This document shows positions 36,201 to 47,021 of a stretch of DNA of 64,000 nt, piece by piece. The stretch is from Chaetomium olivaceum (taxonomy: Eukaryota > Ascomycota > Sordariomycetes > Sordariales > Chaetomiaceae). The notes under the pieces were generated by a model that was not told where the DNA came from, did not search any database, and saw only the letters and a program-made list of their open reading frames with translations. Every line of letters starts with the position of its first letter. Position 1 is the stretch's first letter. The translations under genes and the position numbers were made by a program. The DNA lies in the NCBI GenBank assembly GCA_039881045.1, contig JAYWVB010000036.1:186001-250000 (forward strand), written 5' to 3'.

Positions 36201-37078
36201 AACAGCCCGCTTCTCTTCGCTTTGGCCCTGTAACAAAGTGTAGTCAACCAACGGTCGGCGCCTTTGCACAGGCCAACTTGCAACGTCATTGGACACCGCC
36301 AAGAAACGTTCCTGTCTCGGATGGCACTGCCCCCCACATTCTTCGGCCAGCAAACACGCGCCTCCTTGGCATCTTCGTCCCAACCCAAACTTCGACCCTA
36401 AATTCGTTCTAGAAGGGGAGCAGTGGCCGCAAAACAGGCGTGGTCGGTGGCCCCCTCGACTTCATCTCGACCAACCGAAGCTAGTTGGGCATTGAGGCTA
36501 CAACAGTGACGACGGTCTAAAGAAAGCCTTGACGTTGGTCCGGTCTGTGAAACCCGCGAGAATCCAGATTTAGCAGGTCGCGCGAGGAATTCCGCTGGTC
36601 GCCATCCCTGGTTGTCGCAAATTCCTCGCCCCCAATCTTCGTTGTCGGATTTGCTTCAAGGCCATTATCTGGCTTGAAAACGAGGTATGATCAACGACGG
36701 TCCATGGTCTTGAACCCCTGCCTCTCCGAATCTTCTCCACCCAGCAATTCGCAAGCTCCCCTGTCGCGCTATCAAGGGGCCGCAGACGCAAGACTCGCCA
36801 ACGGATCGGGTTTGCAACCACCTGTTTTTCGTTTCCCGACACTTTTCGTGCGACACGGCCAGCCTTTTTCTTCTTACTGCGGTTTCTATTCCCCACGTTG
36901 CATCACCGCCGCAACACTCCTTCCTCCCATCCGCTGGCGTCATCCATCCCAACTTGAGACGAGGCGGCGCAGACGCCCGATTCAGCCTTCGGCCCGCGCC
37001 CATACGTCAAAACCTTCAAATATCTCAACATAGGGCTGCTGATAGACTCGAGCTGTGGCAGACGAGCAATCCGGCGCA
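33213..37078. other. 3.9-kb intergenic interval
   Basis: No supported gene. It holds an 18-base A run at 35297-35314 followed by a GAAA-rich tract. A 342-codon minus-strand open frame (35360-36388) has no domain and no splice support. Isolated tRNA T-arm-like motifs at 33769-33779 and 35408-35425 do not fold into tRNAs. The segment just before 37079 is the probable promoter of the GT32 gene. Confidence 0.5.
35297..35346. repeat. Poly-A run (18) and A/G-rich microsatellite
   Basis: Eighteen consecutive A residues followed by AGAAAAAGGAAGAAAGAAAG-type sequence. A simple, length-unstable repeat outside genes. Confidence 0.9.
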
Positions 37079-38271
37079 ATGCTCAGCTTCCGCCGCGCCC
37101 TCGTGGTCGCGGCAATCTTCATCACGGTTCTTTTCTTCACAACACGATCGACATCGCCAGCCGCCTCGTCGCTAGCCGTCGAGTACCCAAAAACACAATC
37201 CGATCCTCACGCCAACTCGAAGGAGACCTCGAAAACGAAAACGACAGTTCCGCCGAACGATGAAGTCCCCCACGCCGGGGTGAACCGCCCGCGACCGGCC
37301 CCCGAAGGGCAGCAGACGATACAAGACATGTCTAAGATGACGCTCTACGACAAACTGGCCTACCAATTTCCCTACGACGTCGAGTCCAAGTTTCCCGCAT
37401 ACATCTGGCAAACATGGAAGTGGACACCTGCGCACGGCGAGTTCGAGTTTCGCGACCAGGAAGCAACCTGGACGGAGCAGCACCCGGGATTCATCCACGA
37501 GGTGATCACGGACCAGGTCGCCGTGCACCTGATCCGGCTGCTCTACGCGTCGGTGCCCGAGGTGCTCGAGGCATACGAGGCCCTGCCGCTGCCCGTGCTC
37601 AAGGCCGACTTCTTCCGCTACCTGATCCTGCTGGCCCGCGGCGGCATCTACTCGGACATCGACACCTTTGCCATCCGCAGCGCCGCCGAGTGGATCCCCG
37701 AGGCCGTGCCGCGCGACACGGTCGGGCTGGTAATTGGTATCGAGGCTGACCCCGACAGGCCGGACTGGAAGGACTGGTATTCCCGCCGCATTCAGTTCTG
37801 CCAGTGGACCATCCAGGCCAAGGCGGGGCACCCGGTCCTGCGCGAGGTGGTCCGCCAGATCACGAACCGCACGCTGGAGCGCAAGAAAGACGGGTCGCTG
37901 AAGGAGCTTAACAATAAGAGTGTTATCGAGTTCACAGGCCCCGCGCTCTGGACGGATACTATCTTTGAGTACTTCAACGACGCTAGGTTTTTCGACATGA
38001 GCCAGTCTGCCGGGCTGATCGACTGGAAGAATTTTACGGGCATGGAGACCTCGCGGCGGGTCGGAGATGTGGTTGTCCTGCCCATCACCAGCTTCTCGCC
38101 GGGGGTGCAGCAGATGGGTGCTAAGGACTATGATGACCCGATGGCGTTTGTGAAGCACGATTTTGAGGGTATGTCTTCCCCTCTCCTGCTTCTATCCCAA
38201 CATACGAAAACTAACTCGGATATGTAACAGGCACATGGAAACCTGAAAGCGAGCGGCATATCGGCGAATAG
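37079..38271 (+). CDS. Glycosyltransferase family 32 protein (Och1/Hoc1-like mannosyltransferase)
   Basis: Type II Golgi membrane glycosyltransferase, probably adding alpha-1,6-mannose to N-glycans or related glycans from GDP-mannose. Exon 1 is 37079-38168 and exon 2 is 38231-38271. The 62-nt intron has GTATGT, CTAAC and ACAG, and the last exon adds only TWKPESERHIGE. A short cytoplasmic tail (MLSFRR) precedes one membrane segment (ALVVAAIFITVLFF), then a Ser/Thr-rich stem. The catalytic domain has IWQTWKW and DFFRYLILLARGGIYSDIDT with the DxD metal-binding motif, typical of GT32. The predicted length of 376 residues fits the family. The open frame extends eight codons upstream without another ATG, so 37079 is chosen. 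Which GT32 subfamily (Och1 or Hoc1) it belongs to cannot be told from motifs alone. Confidence 0.88.
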
Positions 38272-39507
38272 CCGGGGTGCCCCCGCCTGCATCACCACCC
38301 ATCGTTACGATATTCCTTTTTCCTCGACTATGACCGATATCTTCTTTTAATTTCATTTTACAGCAAAAACTGCATGGCTCGGCGTTCTTATGGTGGCAAC
38401 AAGTTTGCATGATTTCCAGACGGTTCTGGCTGGCAAGGGAGCGTGTGCTGGGGAGGACTAGAAAGTGTACAGAAAAATTCCGGGTTGCTCCGTGATCTCT
38501 TTGGTGTGTTTGTACGGCATAGACACGGGGAGGGGGGGCGAGCATCTTTTCTTTGACGCGGGGCCGATTTGATTTTGGCCGGCTGGGGATCCGGCAGAGA
38601 TGTGAGGCGCAACTAGAGCTAGGAATAACCGGCCAGCTGCTGATGGGCCTGACGTGTTTTGTTTTGCGGGCCGGCAACGCGGACCTTTTGGGCGCGGTTA
38701 GAGTGGCCTACGAATATGATTTACCGCGTCCACCTCATCTCGTCAACTTCTATCTGTAGACTTTTAGAGGGCTGATGAGACAATCGATCGGCTTAGCCGT
38801 TGAAACAGAACGTGGTCCCCGATACTCTACTGTGGGAGTCTAAGAAGACTCGAGGCCATTATCCCGGAGAGTTTCCATCGTATTTTGGTCGGCATCCCGA
38901 GTATGGTTGTCGGGTTGCTTCCGGCTGAAGATCGTGGAGAATGGTGGAGTCGATCTAAGCGTCTCCACCTCGGCGACCAGCCGATGATATCACTTGTTTG
39001 CGTGTATTTGGTGAAAGATTGTTCTCATCGCAGGACGGGAATACGCGAGTATAGCAAGTATAATTCAAACCGAAATGGAAGAAATACAACATGTCGATCA
39101 GCCCCTGATGTTGAATAAGGGTGGTCAACCCAATCCCAACAACGCCAGTCCCTGCCAAGCCATTGCTGCGGGGAATCCTGCACCCCGCATTCTCTCTCCA
39201 ACTGCCAAGAACGCCGAATCTCTGGACCTTCCTTGTTCAGGATTGCCTCGGCGTTCGCGCTGTGTGACACGAGGGGTCGGGGAAGCTGATCGCGGGCTGA
39301 TCAATGGATGGAGATCTGGCTGGCATGTGTTTTCTCTCGTCTCCTTTCTTTTTGAGTTTTGGTTGTAGTTTGCAATCTTTTTACTATTGTGCGGCTACAA
39401 CGACAGCCCGACCTTATCTTATGCCTTGATTCGAGTGTTAACGGAATTACATGACCAACGGACTACAAGAACAAGAACAGAGGGAAAGCTGAAAGCAGTC
39501 CGTTACC
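38272..39507. other. 1.2-kb intergenic interval
   Basis: Between two genes on the same strand: the 3' region of the GT32 gene and the promoter of the acyl-CoA synthetase gene. No gene or repeat was recognised. Confidence 0.6.
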
Positions 39508-41682
39508 ATGTGCCTTAGAACGCGGTCGACCACCACAATTCTTTGCGCCTCGAGGCTACACGGCGGACCGTTGAGGAAACAAATCCGGGCTCCGGCTGGG
39601 GTGGTGAGGACGGTTAGCACCTTAACGCGGAGTATATACGAAGGGCCACCAGAGGTAAGAAAGGCACGAGTTCGAATCCCCGGTTATAGCTGTTGATGTT
39701 GATGGAAACTAGCCAGCTCTACTTCCTTATACCATCCCCGAACATTTCAGCTCTATCGTGAAGACGTTTGGCGACAAACCCGCCGTCATCTCCCGCACTC
39801 CGACCACAAGCCACGATGCGCTTCCGAACATACCTGCAGACGGTGTCCCCCAGGCGGTGGAAACGACACTCAACTATGAGAAGCTCGACCTCGCATCCAA
39901 TGCCCTCGCGCACTCCCTACGTTCTCTAGGCGTGAAGAAAGGCGATCGTGTAGCCGTGAGCTTGGGGAATTCTGCCGAGTTCGCCACCCTCACCTACGCC
40001 ATCTTCAAGCTTGGTGCTATACTTGTGCCATTGAATCCAGGATTCAACGCCAAGCAGGTCATCGCCGCGCTCAATCATTTGGGCGTCGAGCTGCTCATCA
40101 TCGGCGCCGTTACTGACCTCGCCTACAAGCCCTGCCGCGGGCGGAGCAACCTCCCGCTGCTACAAACTATCGTTCCGGACCTCGAATCGGGGCGCATCGA
40201 ATCACCTGAGGTCCCATCACTGAAAACAGTCGTGGTGGTTGACAACTCCATCTCCCATCCATTGAGTGGTTTCCCGCCACTGGCCTCCTTCCGCTCATTG
40301 ACCCCCTTCACCTCCCTCATACCGGGCCTAACTAGCATCCGCGTCTCCTCGGCAGCGTTTGCCGCCCGCACTGTCACCCCCGACTCCCCATTGTCCCCGA
40401 GTGAAACAAGTAAGTAACAGCCCGTCTCACCTATCCACATTCAATATTTATACTTGACTCCCTTGCCCGCTACCACAACACTAACCACTACCCCCACCCA
40501 GTCAACATCCAATTCACCAGCGGCACCACCAGCCACCCCAAACCGCCAGCTGCCATGTCGCACACCAGCATCCTCAACAACGGCGCGCTAATCGCCCACC
40601 GCATGGGCCTTGACCCCCGCGACTTGATCGTCTGCCCGCCGCCCCTTTTCCACTGCTTTGGCTCCGTGCTGGGCTACATGGCGACCGCCACCACGGGCGC
40701 AGGCCTCCTCTTACCCTCGCCGGCGTTCGATCCGCGCGCGGCTTTGCGCATGGCGGCGGACCACCGTGCGACGGGGCTGTATGGCGTGGCGACCATGTTT
40801 GTGGCCATGTTTGAGTTGTTGCAGCAGCAGCAGAATGGCCAGCAGGATCCGGTATTGTCTGCGGAGCAGGTGGCGGCGCTGCCGACGCATTTGCGGAAGG
40901 GGATTGGCGCGGGCAGTTCGATGCCCGAGTCGATTATGCGGAGGTTGTACGCCACGTTTGGGCTGAAGGATTTGGTTATCTGCTATGGCATGACTGAGAC
41001 CAGTCCGGTGAGCTGCATGACGGCGCCGGGGGATCCGTTTGATCGGAGGACGAGGAGTGTGGGGAGGGTGATGCCGCATACCAAGGTCAAGATTGTGGAT
41101 CCGTTGGATCGTGGGCGGGTGGTGCCCGTTGGGGAGAGGGGCGAGTTGGCGGCGGCGGGGTATCTGGTGATGAAGGGGTATTGGGGGGATAAGGAGCGGA
41201 CGGAGGAGGTTAGAAGGGTTGAGACGAATGAGGAAGAGGAGGAGGAGGTGTGGATGTACAGCGGGGACGAGGCCAGCATGGATAAGGACGGGTTTGTGGA
41301 GATCACGGGGCGCATCAAGGACCTGATTATCCGGGGAGGGGAGAACATCCACCCGTTGGAGATCGAGAACTGTCTCTTCCAACATCCGCTGGTAGCCGAA
41401 GTTAGTGTGGTTGGCGTGCCGGACGAGAAGTATGGGGAGAGTGTGGGCGCGTTTGTCATTGCGCACAAGGGTGTGGTGACGGAGGAGGAGGCAGAGACGG
41501 CGGGCAAGGGGGAGGTGTTGACTAAGGAGAGCATCCGCGAGTGGGTGAGGACACATCTGTCGAGTCACCTGGTGCCGAAGCATATCTGGTTCGTGACGGA
41601 ATACCCCAAGACGGCGAGCGGCAAGATTCAGAAGTTCAAGTTGAGGGACACGGCTAAGGAATTGCTTGAGGCAGGGCGGTAG
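39508..41682 (+). CDS. Mitochondrial acyl-CoA synthetase (AMP-binding, ACSF2-like)
   Basis: Activates a carboxylic (probably fatty) acid to its CoA thioester using ATP. Three exons: 39508-39654, 39713-40409, 40502-41682, with introns 39655-39712 (GTAAGA/CTAG) and 40410-40501 (GTAAGT/CCAG); 674 residues. Exon 1 gives an Arg/Thr-rich N-terminus (MCLRTRSTTTILCASRLHGG) like a mitochondrial presequence, and the first join reads GPPE-PALLPYTIPEHF, as expected for the family. Adenylation motifs: FTSGTTSHPK (P-loop), YGMTETSP, YSGDEASMDKDGF, GRIKDLIIRGGENIHPLEIE and the C-terminal PKTASGKIQK with the catalytic Lys. The P-loop departs from consensus: TTGxPKG is TTSHPKP, followed by an extra PA before AMSH. 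Substrate chain length cannot be inferred. Codons after 40.7 kb are G-rich but the frame is intact. Confidence 0.88.
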
Positions 41683-42276
41683 CTTACGCCGGGTAGCGTT
41701 GGCATAGATACCAAGGCTCAACAATACCAACTACCAGATCTCAAAATGCAACCCTGTGCGTTTAGGAATGTTCAGAAGAACGCCCTGGGTAAATCAACTT
41801 GCCCTGCATAGCAACCTTCAGCGAGGTTGAGGATTGATTTTTCTTATTTTAGAGCATTCAAGGAAAAAGGCCCGACCGGCCTTCTTGGAACATTCTTTTC
41901 TGTGGCCTGGGGGTTGCATTTTGGTAGCACTACTGTCTGCTAAGGGATGTTGCTAGGCATGGTGTCTTATCTAGGGGTAGCTAACCGGGTCAGGGGAATC
42001 CAAGACATTCGACCACCAGCATTCTCCACAGCCCTGATCATCACCCGAATTCCAGGAAACTCATTTTATATGGCACGCAGGGAGACGTGATAGATACCCA
42101 ACGGGATATTCAGCACGAGATCAAGAAGTATATAACTATCATCTCTATCACCCAACTCGTGCCCTCTTTTCCTTCTCACCATCCGCTTCCAACACATCTT
42201 CACGTCCACACAAACACTCACAACCACTTTCAACAACAACAAACAACAAATCACCCAACCCCCCCCAACAATCACC
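41683..42276. other. 594-bp intergenic interval with promoter of the secreted-protein gene
   Basis: Holds the 3' UTR of the acyl-CoA synthetase gene and the promoter and leader of the next gene. The final 120 bases are pyrimidine- and CA-rich with almost no G, an unstructured leader typical of well-expressed fungal genes. Confidence 0.6.
42129..42135 (+). promoter_or_regulatory. TATA-box-like TATATAA
   Basis: TATATAA 142 bases upstream of the ATG of the small secreted protein gene, followed by a CT- and CA-rich leader. Position and context fit a core promoter, but this rests on the motif only. Confidence 0.4.
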
Positions 42277-42705
42277 ATGAAGTTCCTCTCCCTCCTCGCC
42301 CTGGCCGCCGCCGCCACCGCCGCCGTCATGCCCAACGCGGCCAGCCCCGACGCCGCCGACACCATGGCCATCAACGAGCAGGCCCAGCAGGCCGCCGCCG
42401 CCGGCACCAATGCCCAGCCCAATGGCTGGTACCCGCCTCCCCCGCCTCCCACCGAGTGCCGCCCGGGCACCTACTCGTGCACGACGACCGGCAATGGGTT
42501 CCGGGTTTGTGACTACTCGGGTCATTGGGTTGTGAGTTGCCTCTTTTTCTCCTCTTCTCTTGTTGTCTTTTTCTTTTTTTACAGGTGAGAGGTGCAATAA
42601 ATGCTGACATTGTTACTTTTATAGTTTGGCGGCTACTGTGGCCGGCGGCAGCACTGCCAGATGAACTGGCAGAACCAGAGCCCGTACTGCGTTCCCAACT
42701 ACTAA
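42277..42705 (+). CDS. Small secreted cysteine-rich protein
   Basis: Predicted 111-residue secreted protein. Exon 1 is 42277-42531 and exon 2 is 42625-42705. The 93-nt intron has GTGAGT, TGCTGAC and ATAG. The signal peptide is MKFLSLLALAAAATAA with likely cleavage before VMPNAA. A low-complexity Ala/Gln segment and a run of prolines (WYPPPPPP) follow. A compact C-terminal module has six cysteines spaced C-x6-C-x9-C-x11-C-x5-C-x10-C, consistent with three disulfides, and is rich in Gly, Tyr and Trp. The intron splits this module between the third and fourth Cys. Fungal proteins of this build include effectors, antimicrobial proteins and cell-wall proteins; which applies is unknown. The start has a good ATCACCATGA context. 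Confidence 0.82.
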
Positions 42706-43111
42706 GTGGCGGCTCTGTGTACGCAGCAAACATAGGGGGTTGCTTGGATGGAAAGATGAGGCAGATGGTTGAGGTTTCCTTTTGGATGGACAAGTGATGG
42801 AGGCCTTTGGATCTGTCTTGTGCTGGCTTGGTTCTTGGCTTAGTTTCCTTTCTTGACACTCCCTTGCCCCGGTATCCAATGTAGTTGTAGTCGCGATAGT
42901 AGTTCTGGAGACGAATGATATGTGGTGTCTCGAATTTGGTTCCACATTCGGTTATTAATGGTGATTGTTTGGTCCGGTTGGCAGTAAGACCCGGGAACAA
43001 GTACTGTCAGTACTACACTGTGCTCGTGACTCAGTTACATGTTTGCTGGACATTTTCTAGTCGTACTCTAAATCGAGACCATGCCGTCGTCATCCCAACC
43101 CCACTACGGCC
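42706..43111. other. 406-bp convergent intergenic interval
   Basis: Lies between the stops of two converging genes and should hold both 3' UTRs. Nothing else was seen. Confidence 0.6.
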
Positions 43112-43971
43112 TTACGCCTCGGGCCAGTTCTTGTTGAACATGATACATGACCCGTTGGCAGAAGGCGCAATGTCCTTGTCAGTCAGGAAAAGACAGTACT
43201 TGGCCACTGAGGCAAGGGGCACTTGCAGCTCCGGCTTGAAGGGGGTTTGCGAAGCCTGGACCTTTTGGAAAGCCTCCATGTGCATCCCCTGGCCGAACGC
43301 GTCCGTGATGTTGGTGTCCATCCCTGGATAAAACTGTCAGCTGTCTTTCTTGTGTGCCTGGAGAACTTTGGGAGGGTGGAGGTAAACGTCGTCAACTCAC
43401 CGCCCAGCATCAACCCGATGCTGTAGATGCTCTTGTCCCCATAGTAGCCAGCCGTGTTCTTGGTCAGCGACATCAGGGCGGCCTTGGAGGCCGAGTAGGC
43501 AACGCCGGCCTTGAAGCCGTGGACGCTGGAGATGGAGCCGATGTTGATGATGACACTGCAGTCGGGCTCTTGCTTCTCAAACTGGGCAATGGCCGCCTTG
43601 GTGCCAAGGAAAGGTCCGTTCAGGTTGACGTTGAGCACGCGGTCCCACTTCTCCTTGGAGCAAGCACCCGCGGGCTCGAAGCCGTCCATGATCCCCGCCG
43701 AGTTCACAAGGACGTCGAGACGGCCGAACTTGGCGACGGTATCGTCGACGAGGGCCTGCACCGAAGCTTCGTCTGTGACATCGGTCTTCCGGGCCAGGAA
43801 CTTGTCGGCGTATGACTTGGACCACTCCTCTTCGACCGAGGCGAGGCGATCGGTGTGGACGTCACAGACGGCAACGTTGGCGCCTGCTGCGAGGAAGGCG
43901 GTTGCGATAGCCTTGCCGAGACCGCCGGCGGCGCCGGTGACAATGACAGTCTTGCCCTGAGCTGAAGTCAT
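43112..43971 (-). CDS. Short-chain dehydrogenase/reductase (SDR)
   Basis: NAD(P)-dependent oxidoreductase of the classical SDR family, 260 residues. Exon 1 is 43971-43401, exon 2 is 43323-43112, and the intron is 43400-43324 (GTGAGT/CCAG); the join reads GLMLGG-MDTNITDAF. The Rossmann motif TGAAGGLG is near the N-terminus, an Asp ends the second strand (VAVCDVHTD), which usually means NAD(H) preference, and NSAG replaces the usual NNAG. The catalytic Ser lies in INIGSISS and the Tyr/Lys pair in YSASK. The C-terminal part has FLTDKDIAPSANGSC, like the FLASD...TG region of sugar or ketoacyl SDRs. The substrate is not predictable. The divergent neighbour (Tcd1) starts 1.15 kb away. Confidence 0.9.
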
Positions 43972-45118
43972 CTTGTTGTATGTGGTCGAAGCCGTTGGAC
44001 AGTCGGTCTCCTGGGCACCTTATAAAGAGGACCTCGCTTTGTAATGTTTTGAATTCGAGTTGTTGCTGGGCTTGCGAGATATGGAATCCAAGGAGGGACA
44101 GGAACCCTTCTTATACCTCCATGTGGCCTTCGTTCACAAACAAGTCCCACATCTTGCGTCCCCTGAATTGCGGGGTAGGTCAGATGTCCGGAGGCTTAGG
44201 TTGAGCTTCTAATCCTGCCCGAACCCAACCGGAGCATTTGGGTTGATGCTACTATGCTAGGGCGGCCCCACATGCATTAACAATGTATGTCAGATACGCG
44301 TGTAGCTAGGGTAGGTCGTGATGGTTGATGTGGGACCACTCAAACCCGGATTCGAATGCGAGGTTCTGGGGGGTTGGAAGCGTGCGTCGACAACAGCATC
44401 TGTACGCGAACCCGAATGCGAGTTATCAGCGTTGACGAGTACGACGGTTCCTGACAGGGATCCTGCTTGGAACGACAGCCTCAAGAAGAGTGGTTTAAAC
44501 ATGAAGGTATGAAAGCATCCTAGAAAGCAGTTTGACTTCGTAAGTCATCCCAATTGAATGATCACTCTAACATAGAAGTCTTGAACATCCATAGTCCGGT
44601 CATGTTGCAAAAAATGAATGCTAGTCAGGCAGCGATGCTCGCAGCCCGAAAGGCGGGGTGGACGATTGCAGACCGCATGTTATGTATTGAGGTCAAAGTT
44701 GATAAAATATCGCCGGAAGAATGAAAACTTGACACGGTAGGTTAGAGTTGGCGACAATCACAATTTGTGAACTAGATTTAAACTACCTGAACTTGCACAT
44801 GGGATGGAGAACTTGCCGTGCCTGGCGTGCCTGCCAAGTGAGATTCTGGGGTCTCAGGGCGGAGATAGCGGGGATAGAAACGCTAACCTTATCAGGCATA
44901 GCCTAACGGACCCCGGCAGAGCTACCCCTGTCGAGGCGAATGACGAAACCACCATTTCGAAGATCTGGATGGATTTTTCGATAAAACTTAATCTCAACCC
45001 CACCATCGAAGAGAGCATCGTGCCTCTCACCAATCCACCTACCCGCTCTATATTTGGGAGTCAGACATTGGTCTACTCGGCGTATTGGTCAAATCTCATG
45101 CACCCCATCAACTCCACA
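43972..45118. other. 1.1-kb divergent intergenic interval
   Basis: Promoter region shared by the SDR gene (-) and the Tcd1 gene (+). The frame of Tcd1 happens to be open back to 44804, but that part is not conserved-looking. No other element was recognised. Confidence 0.6.
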
Positions 45119-46745
45119 ATGTCCTCCCTCACCTCCAACCCCAAGGTGCAACTGGCAGCCACAGCCGTCGTCTCGGCCGCCGTGGCAGCCGGCGCCATCC
45201 TCACCTACCAGCGCCTACAAGAAGGGGACCGGGTTTCCCGTCTGAAGAAATCCATCCCCCAGCCCGGCGACGCCGGCGCCGACCCAGCTCTCCAATCAGT
45301 ACGCACCACCTTTACCTTCCCTCGCCTCGGCCAAACCCCCACCAAACCATCCATCCAGTCTATCATCTAACCACCCCCACACCCAGGTAACGCGCATCGG
45401 CCCGCTCCCCCAACCCGACAAAGAAGACGAGCACAACCAAGCGCTCGCGCACCGGGCGCAGAACGGCGACTTCGACGACGAGCTGATCCTGGAACAGCTC
45501 GCGCGCAACCGGGTCTTCCTGGGCGACGCGGGCCTCCAAAAACTGCGCGACGCCTTCGTGGTGGTGGTCGGGTGCGGCGGGGTGGGCTCGCATGCCTGCG
45601 CGGCGCTGGCGCGCTCGGGCGTGCAGCGGATTCGGCTGGTGGATTTCGACCAGGTCACGCTGAGCAGTCTGAACCGGCATGCGGTGGCCACGCTGGCCGA
45701 TGTCGGGCTGCCCAAGGTGCAGTGCCTGCAGAGGCGGCTGGTGGCGGTGGCGCCGTGGGTGCGGTTTGATTTGAGGTTGCAGAAGTTTGAGATGGGGGTG
45801 GCGGGGGAGGTGTTGGAGGGGTGGGTGGGGGATGGTGGTGATGGGAAGGGGAGGAGGCCGGATTTTGTGATTGATGCGATTGATAATATTGAGAGTAAGG
45901 TGGAGTTGCTGAAGTATTGTTATGATGAGGGGTTGCCGGTGATTTCGGCGATGGGGGCGGGGACGAAGAGCGATCCGACGAGGGTGATGGTGGGGGATAT
46001 TGGGGCGAGTTTTGAAGACGGGCTGTCGAGGGCGACGAGGAGGCGGTTGAAGCTGCAGGGGATCACGAGCGGTATTCCGGTCGTGTACTCGACCGAGAAG
46101 ATGGGCGAGGGCAAGGCGGCGTTGCTGCCGCTTGCTGAGGAGGAGTTCCAGAAGGGGTCGGTGGGCGACCTCGGTGTGCTCGCTGACTTCCGGGTGCGGA
46201 TCCTGCCGGTCCTGGGCACCATGCCAGCTGTCTTTGGATACGTCGCGGCCAACCACGTTATTCTCAAGATCACAGGCTACCCGATGGACTACCAACCGGC
46301 CAAGGCCCGCGACAAGATGTACGAAGCCATTGTGGCGTACGTTCAGGCCAGCGAGGAGAAGGTGGTCCGCATGTTTGAAGGCGGCCGGGTCGACGTCTGC
46401 ATCGGCCTCAAGGTGCCCATTACACCGGGCGATGTTGCGTTCCTCGTCGAAGAGGCTTTCCGGGGCAGGAGCGCCGTCACTGGCATCCCGACCAAGCTCA
46501 TGCTGATCCGGTGGAAGAAGCCTCAGAAGACTACACTGGTCCGGGTCGGAGAAGGCAATGATGAACAAAAGTCCGCCAACTTGAAACTGAGCGACCTGGT
46601 TTGCTTGACCAAGGAGGAGGCCGTCAGACACCAAAAGGAGGTGCTCCTCGGAGACAAGAGCCTCGAGGACCTTTACAGCCCAGAGGTGATCGAGCTGGTC
46701 GAAGCGCGCCAAAAGGAAGCCGAGGCGTACGAGCGTCATAGATGA
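45119..46745 (+). CDS. TCD1: tRNA threonylcarbamoyladenosine dehydratase (Tcd1/TcdA-like)
   Basis: E1-like enzyme that uses ATP to cyclise t6A at tRNA position 37 to ct6A; the yeast homologues sit on the mitochondrial outer membrane. Exon 1 is 45119-45298 and exon 2 is 45387-46745; the 88-nt intron has GTACGC and CCAG, and the join gives LQS-VTRIGPLPQ. The protein has 512 residues. The N-terminal hydrophobic anchor is LAATAVVSAAVAAGAILTY. The ThiF-type core reads NRVFLGDAGLQKLRD, VVVVGCGGVGSHACAALARSG (nucleotide loop), LVDFDQVTLSSLNRH and FVIDAIDNIESKVELL, followed by MGAGTKSDPTR. This start is chosen because it places the membrane anchor at the N-terminus as in homologues; an in-frame extension to 44804 exists. 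It converges on the RNA cyclase gene with 276 bp between stops. Confidence 0.9.
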
Positions 46746-47021
46746 GTGGTGTGCGGAACATGTAAAATGAGAGCGTAGCAGCAGAGGTTGATTCTGCATG
46801 CACAGTGGGTCAGCATCATACTTTTCACTACCGTGCCTTGCTTGGTATGTTCACCACCATTCCTTTTGTTGGTGAGATTTCGTAATATTCATTGCTACCT
46901 GACGCTTCTTGGGTATCAGTTACTAACGCTCCTAAAGACTGAAACCAGCGGTCTCGACCTCAGCCCAAGTACCAACTCAACGCCCATGATTAAAGCAGCT
47001 GTGGCCATCCCTTGGAATTCA

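Noticed and set aside
35360..36388. 342-codon open frame on the minus strand
   Set aside because: No domain, no conserved-looking blocks, irregular composition, and other frames nearby are also open; probably chance.
39600..39690. D-arm-like and GAGTTCGAATCC motifs
   Set aside because: The T-stem does not pair and the region is explained by exon 1 and intron 1 of the acyl-CoA synthetase gene.
40711..41730. 339-codon minus-strand frame
   Set aside because: Antisense shadow of the acyl-CoA synthetase gene.
44804..45118. 105-codon in-frame N-terminal extension of Tcd1
   Set aside because: The downstream ATG puts the membrane anchor at the N-terminus, as in homologues; the extension looks non-coding.
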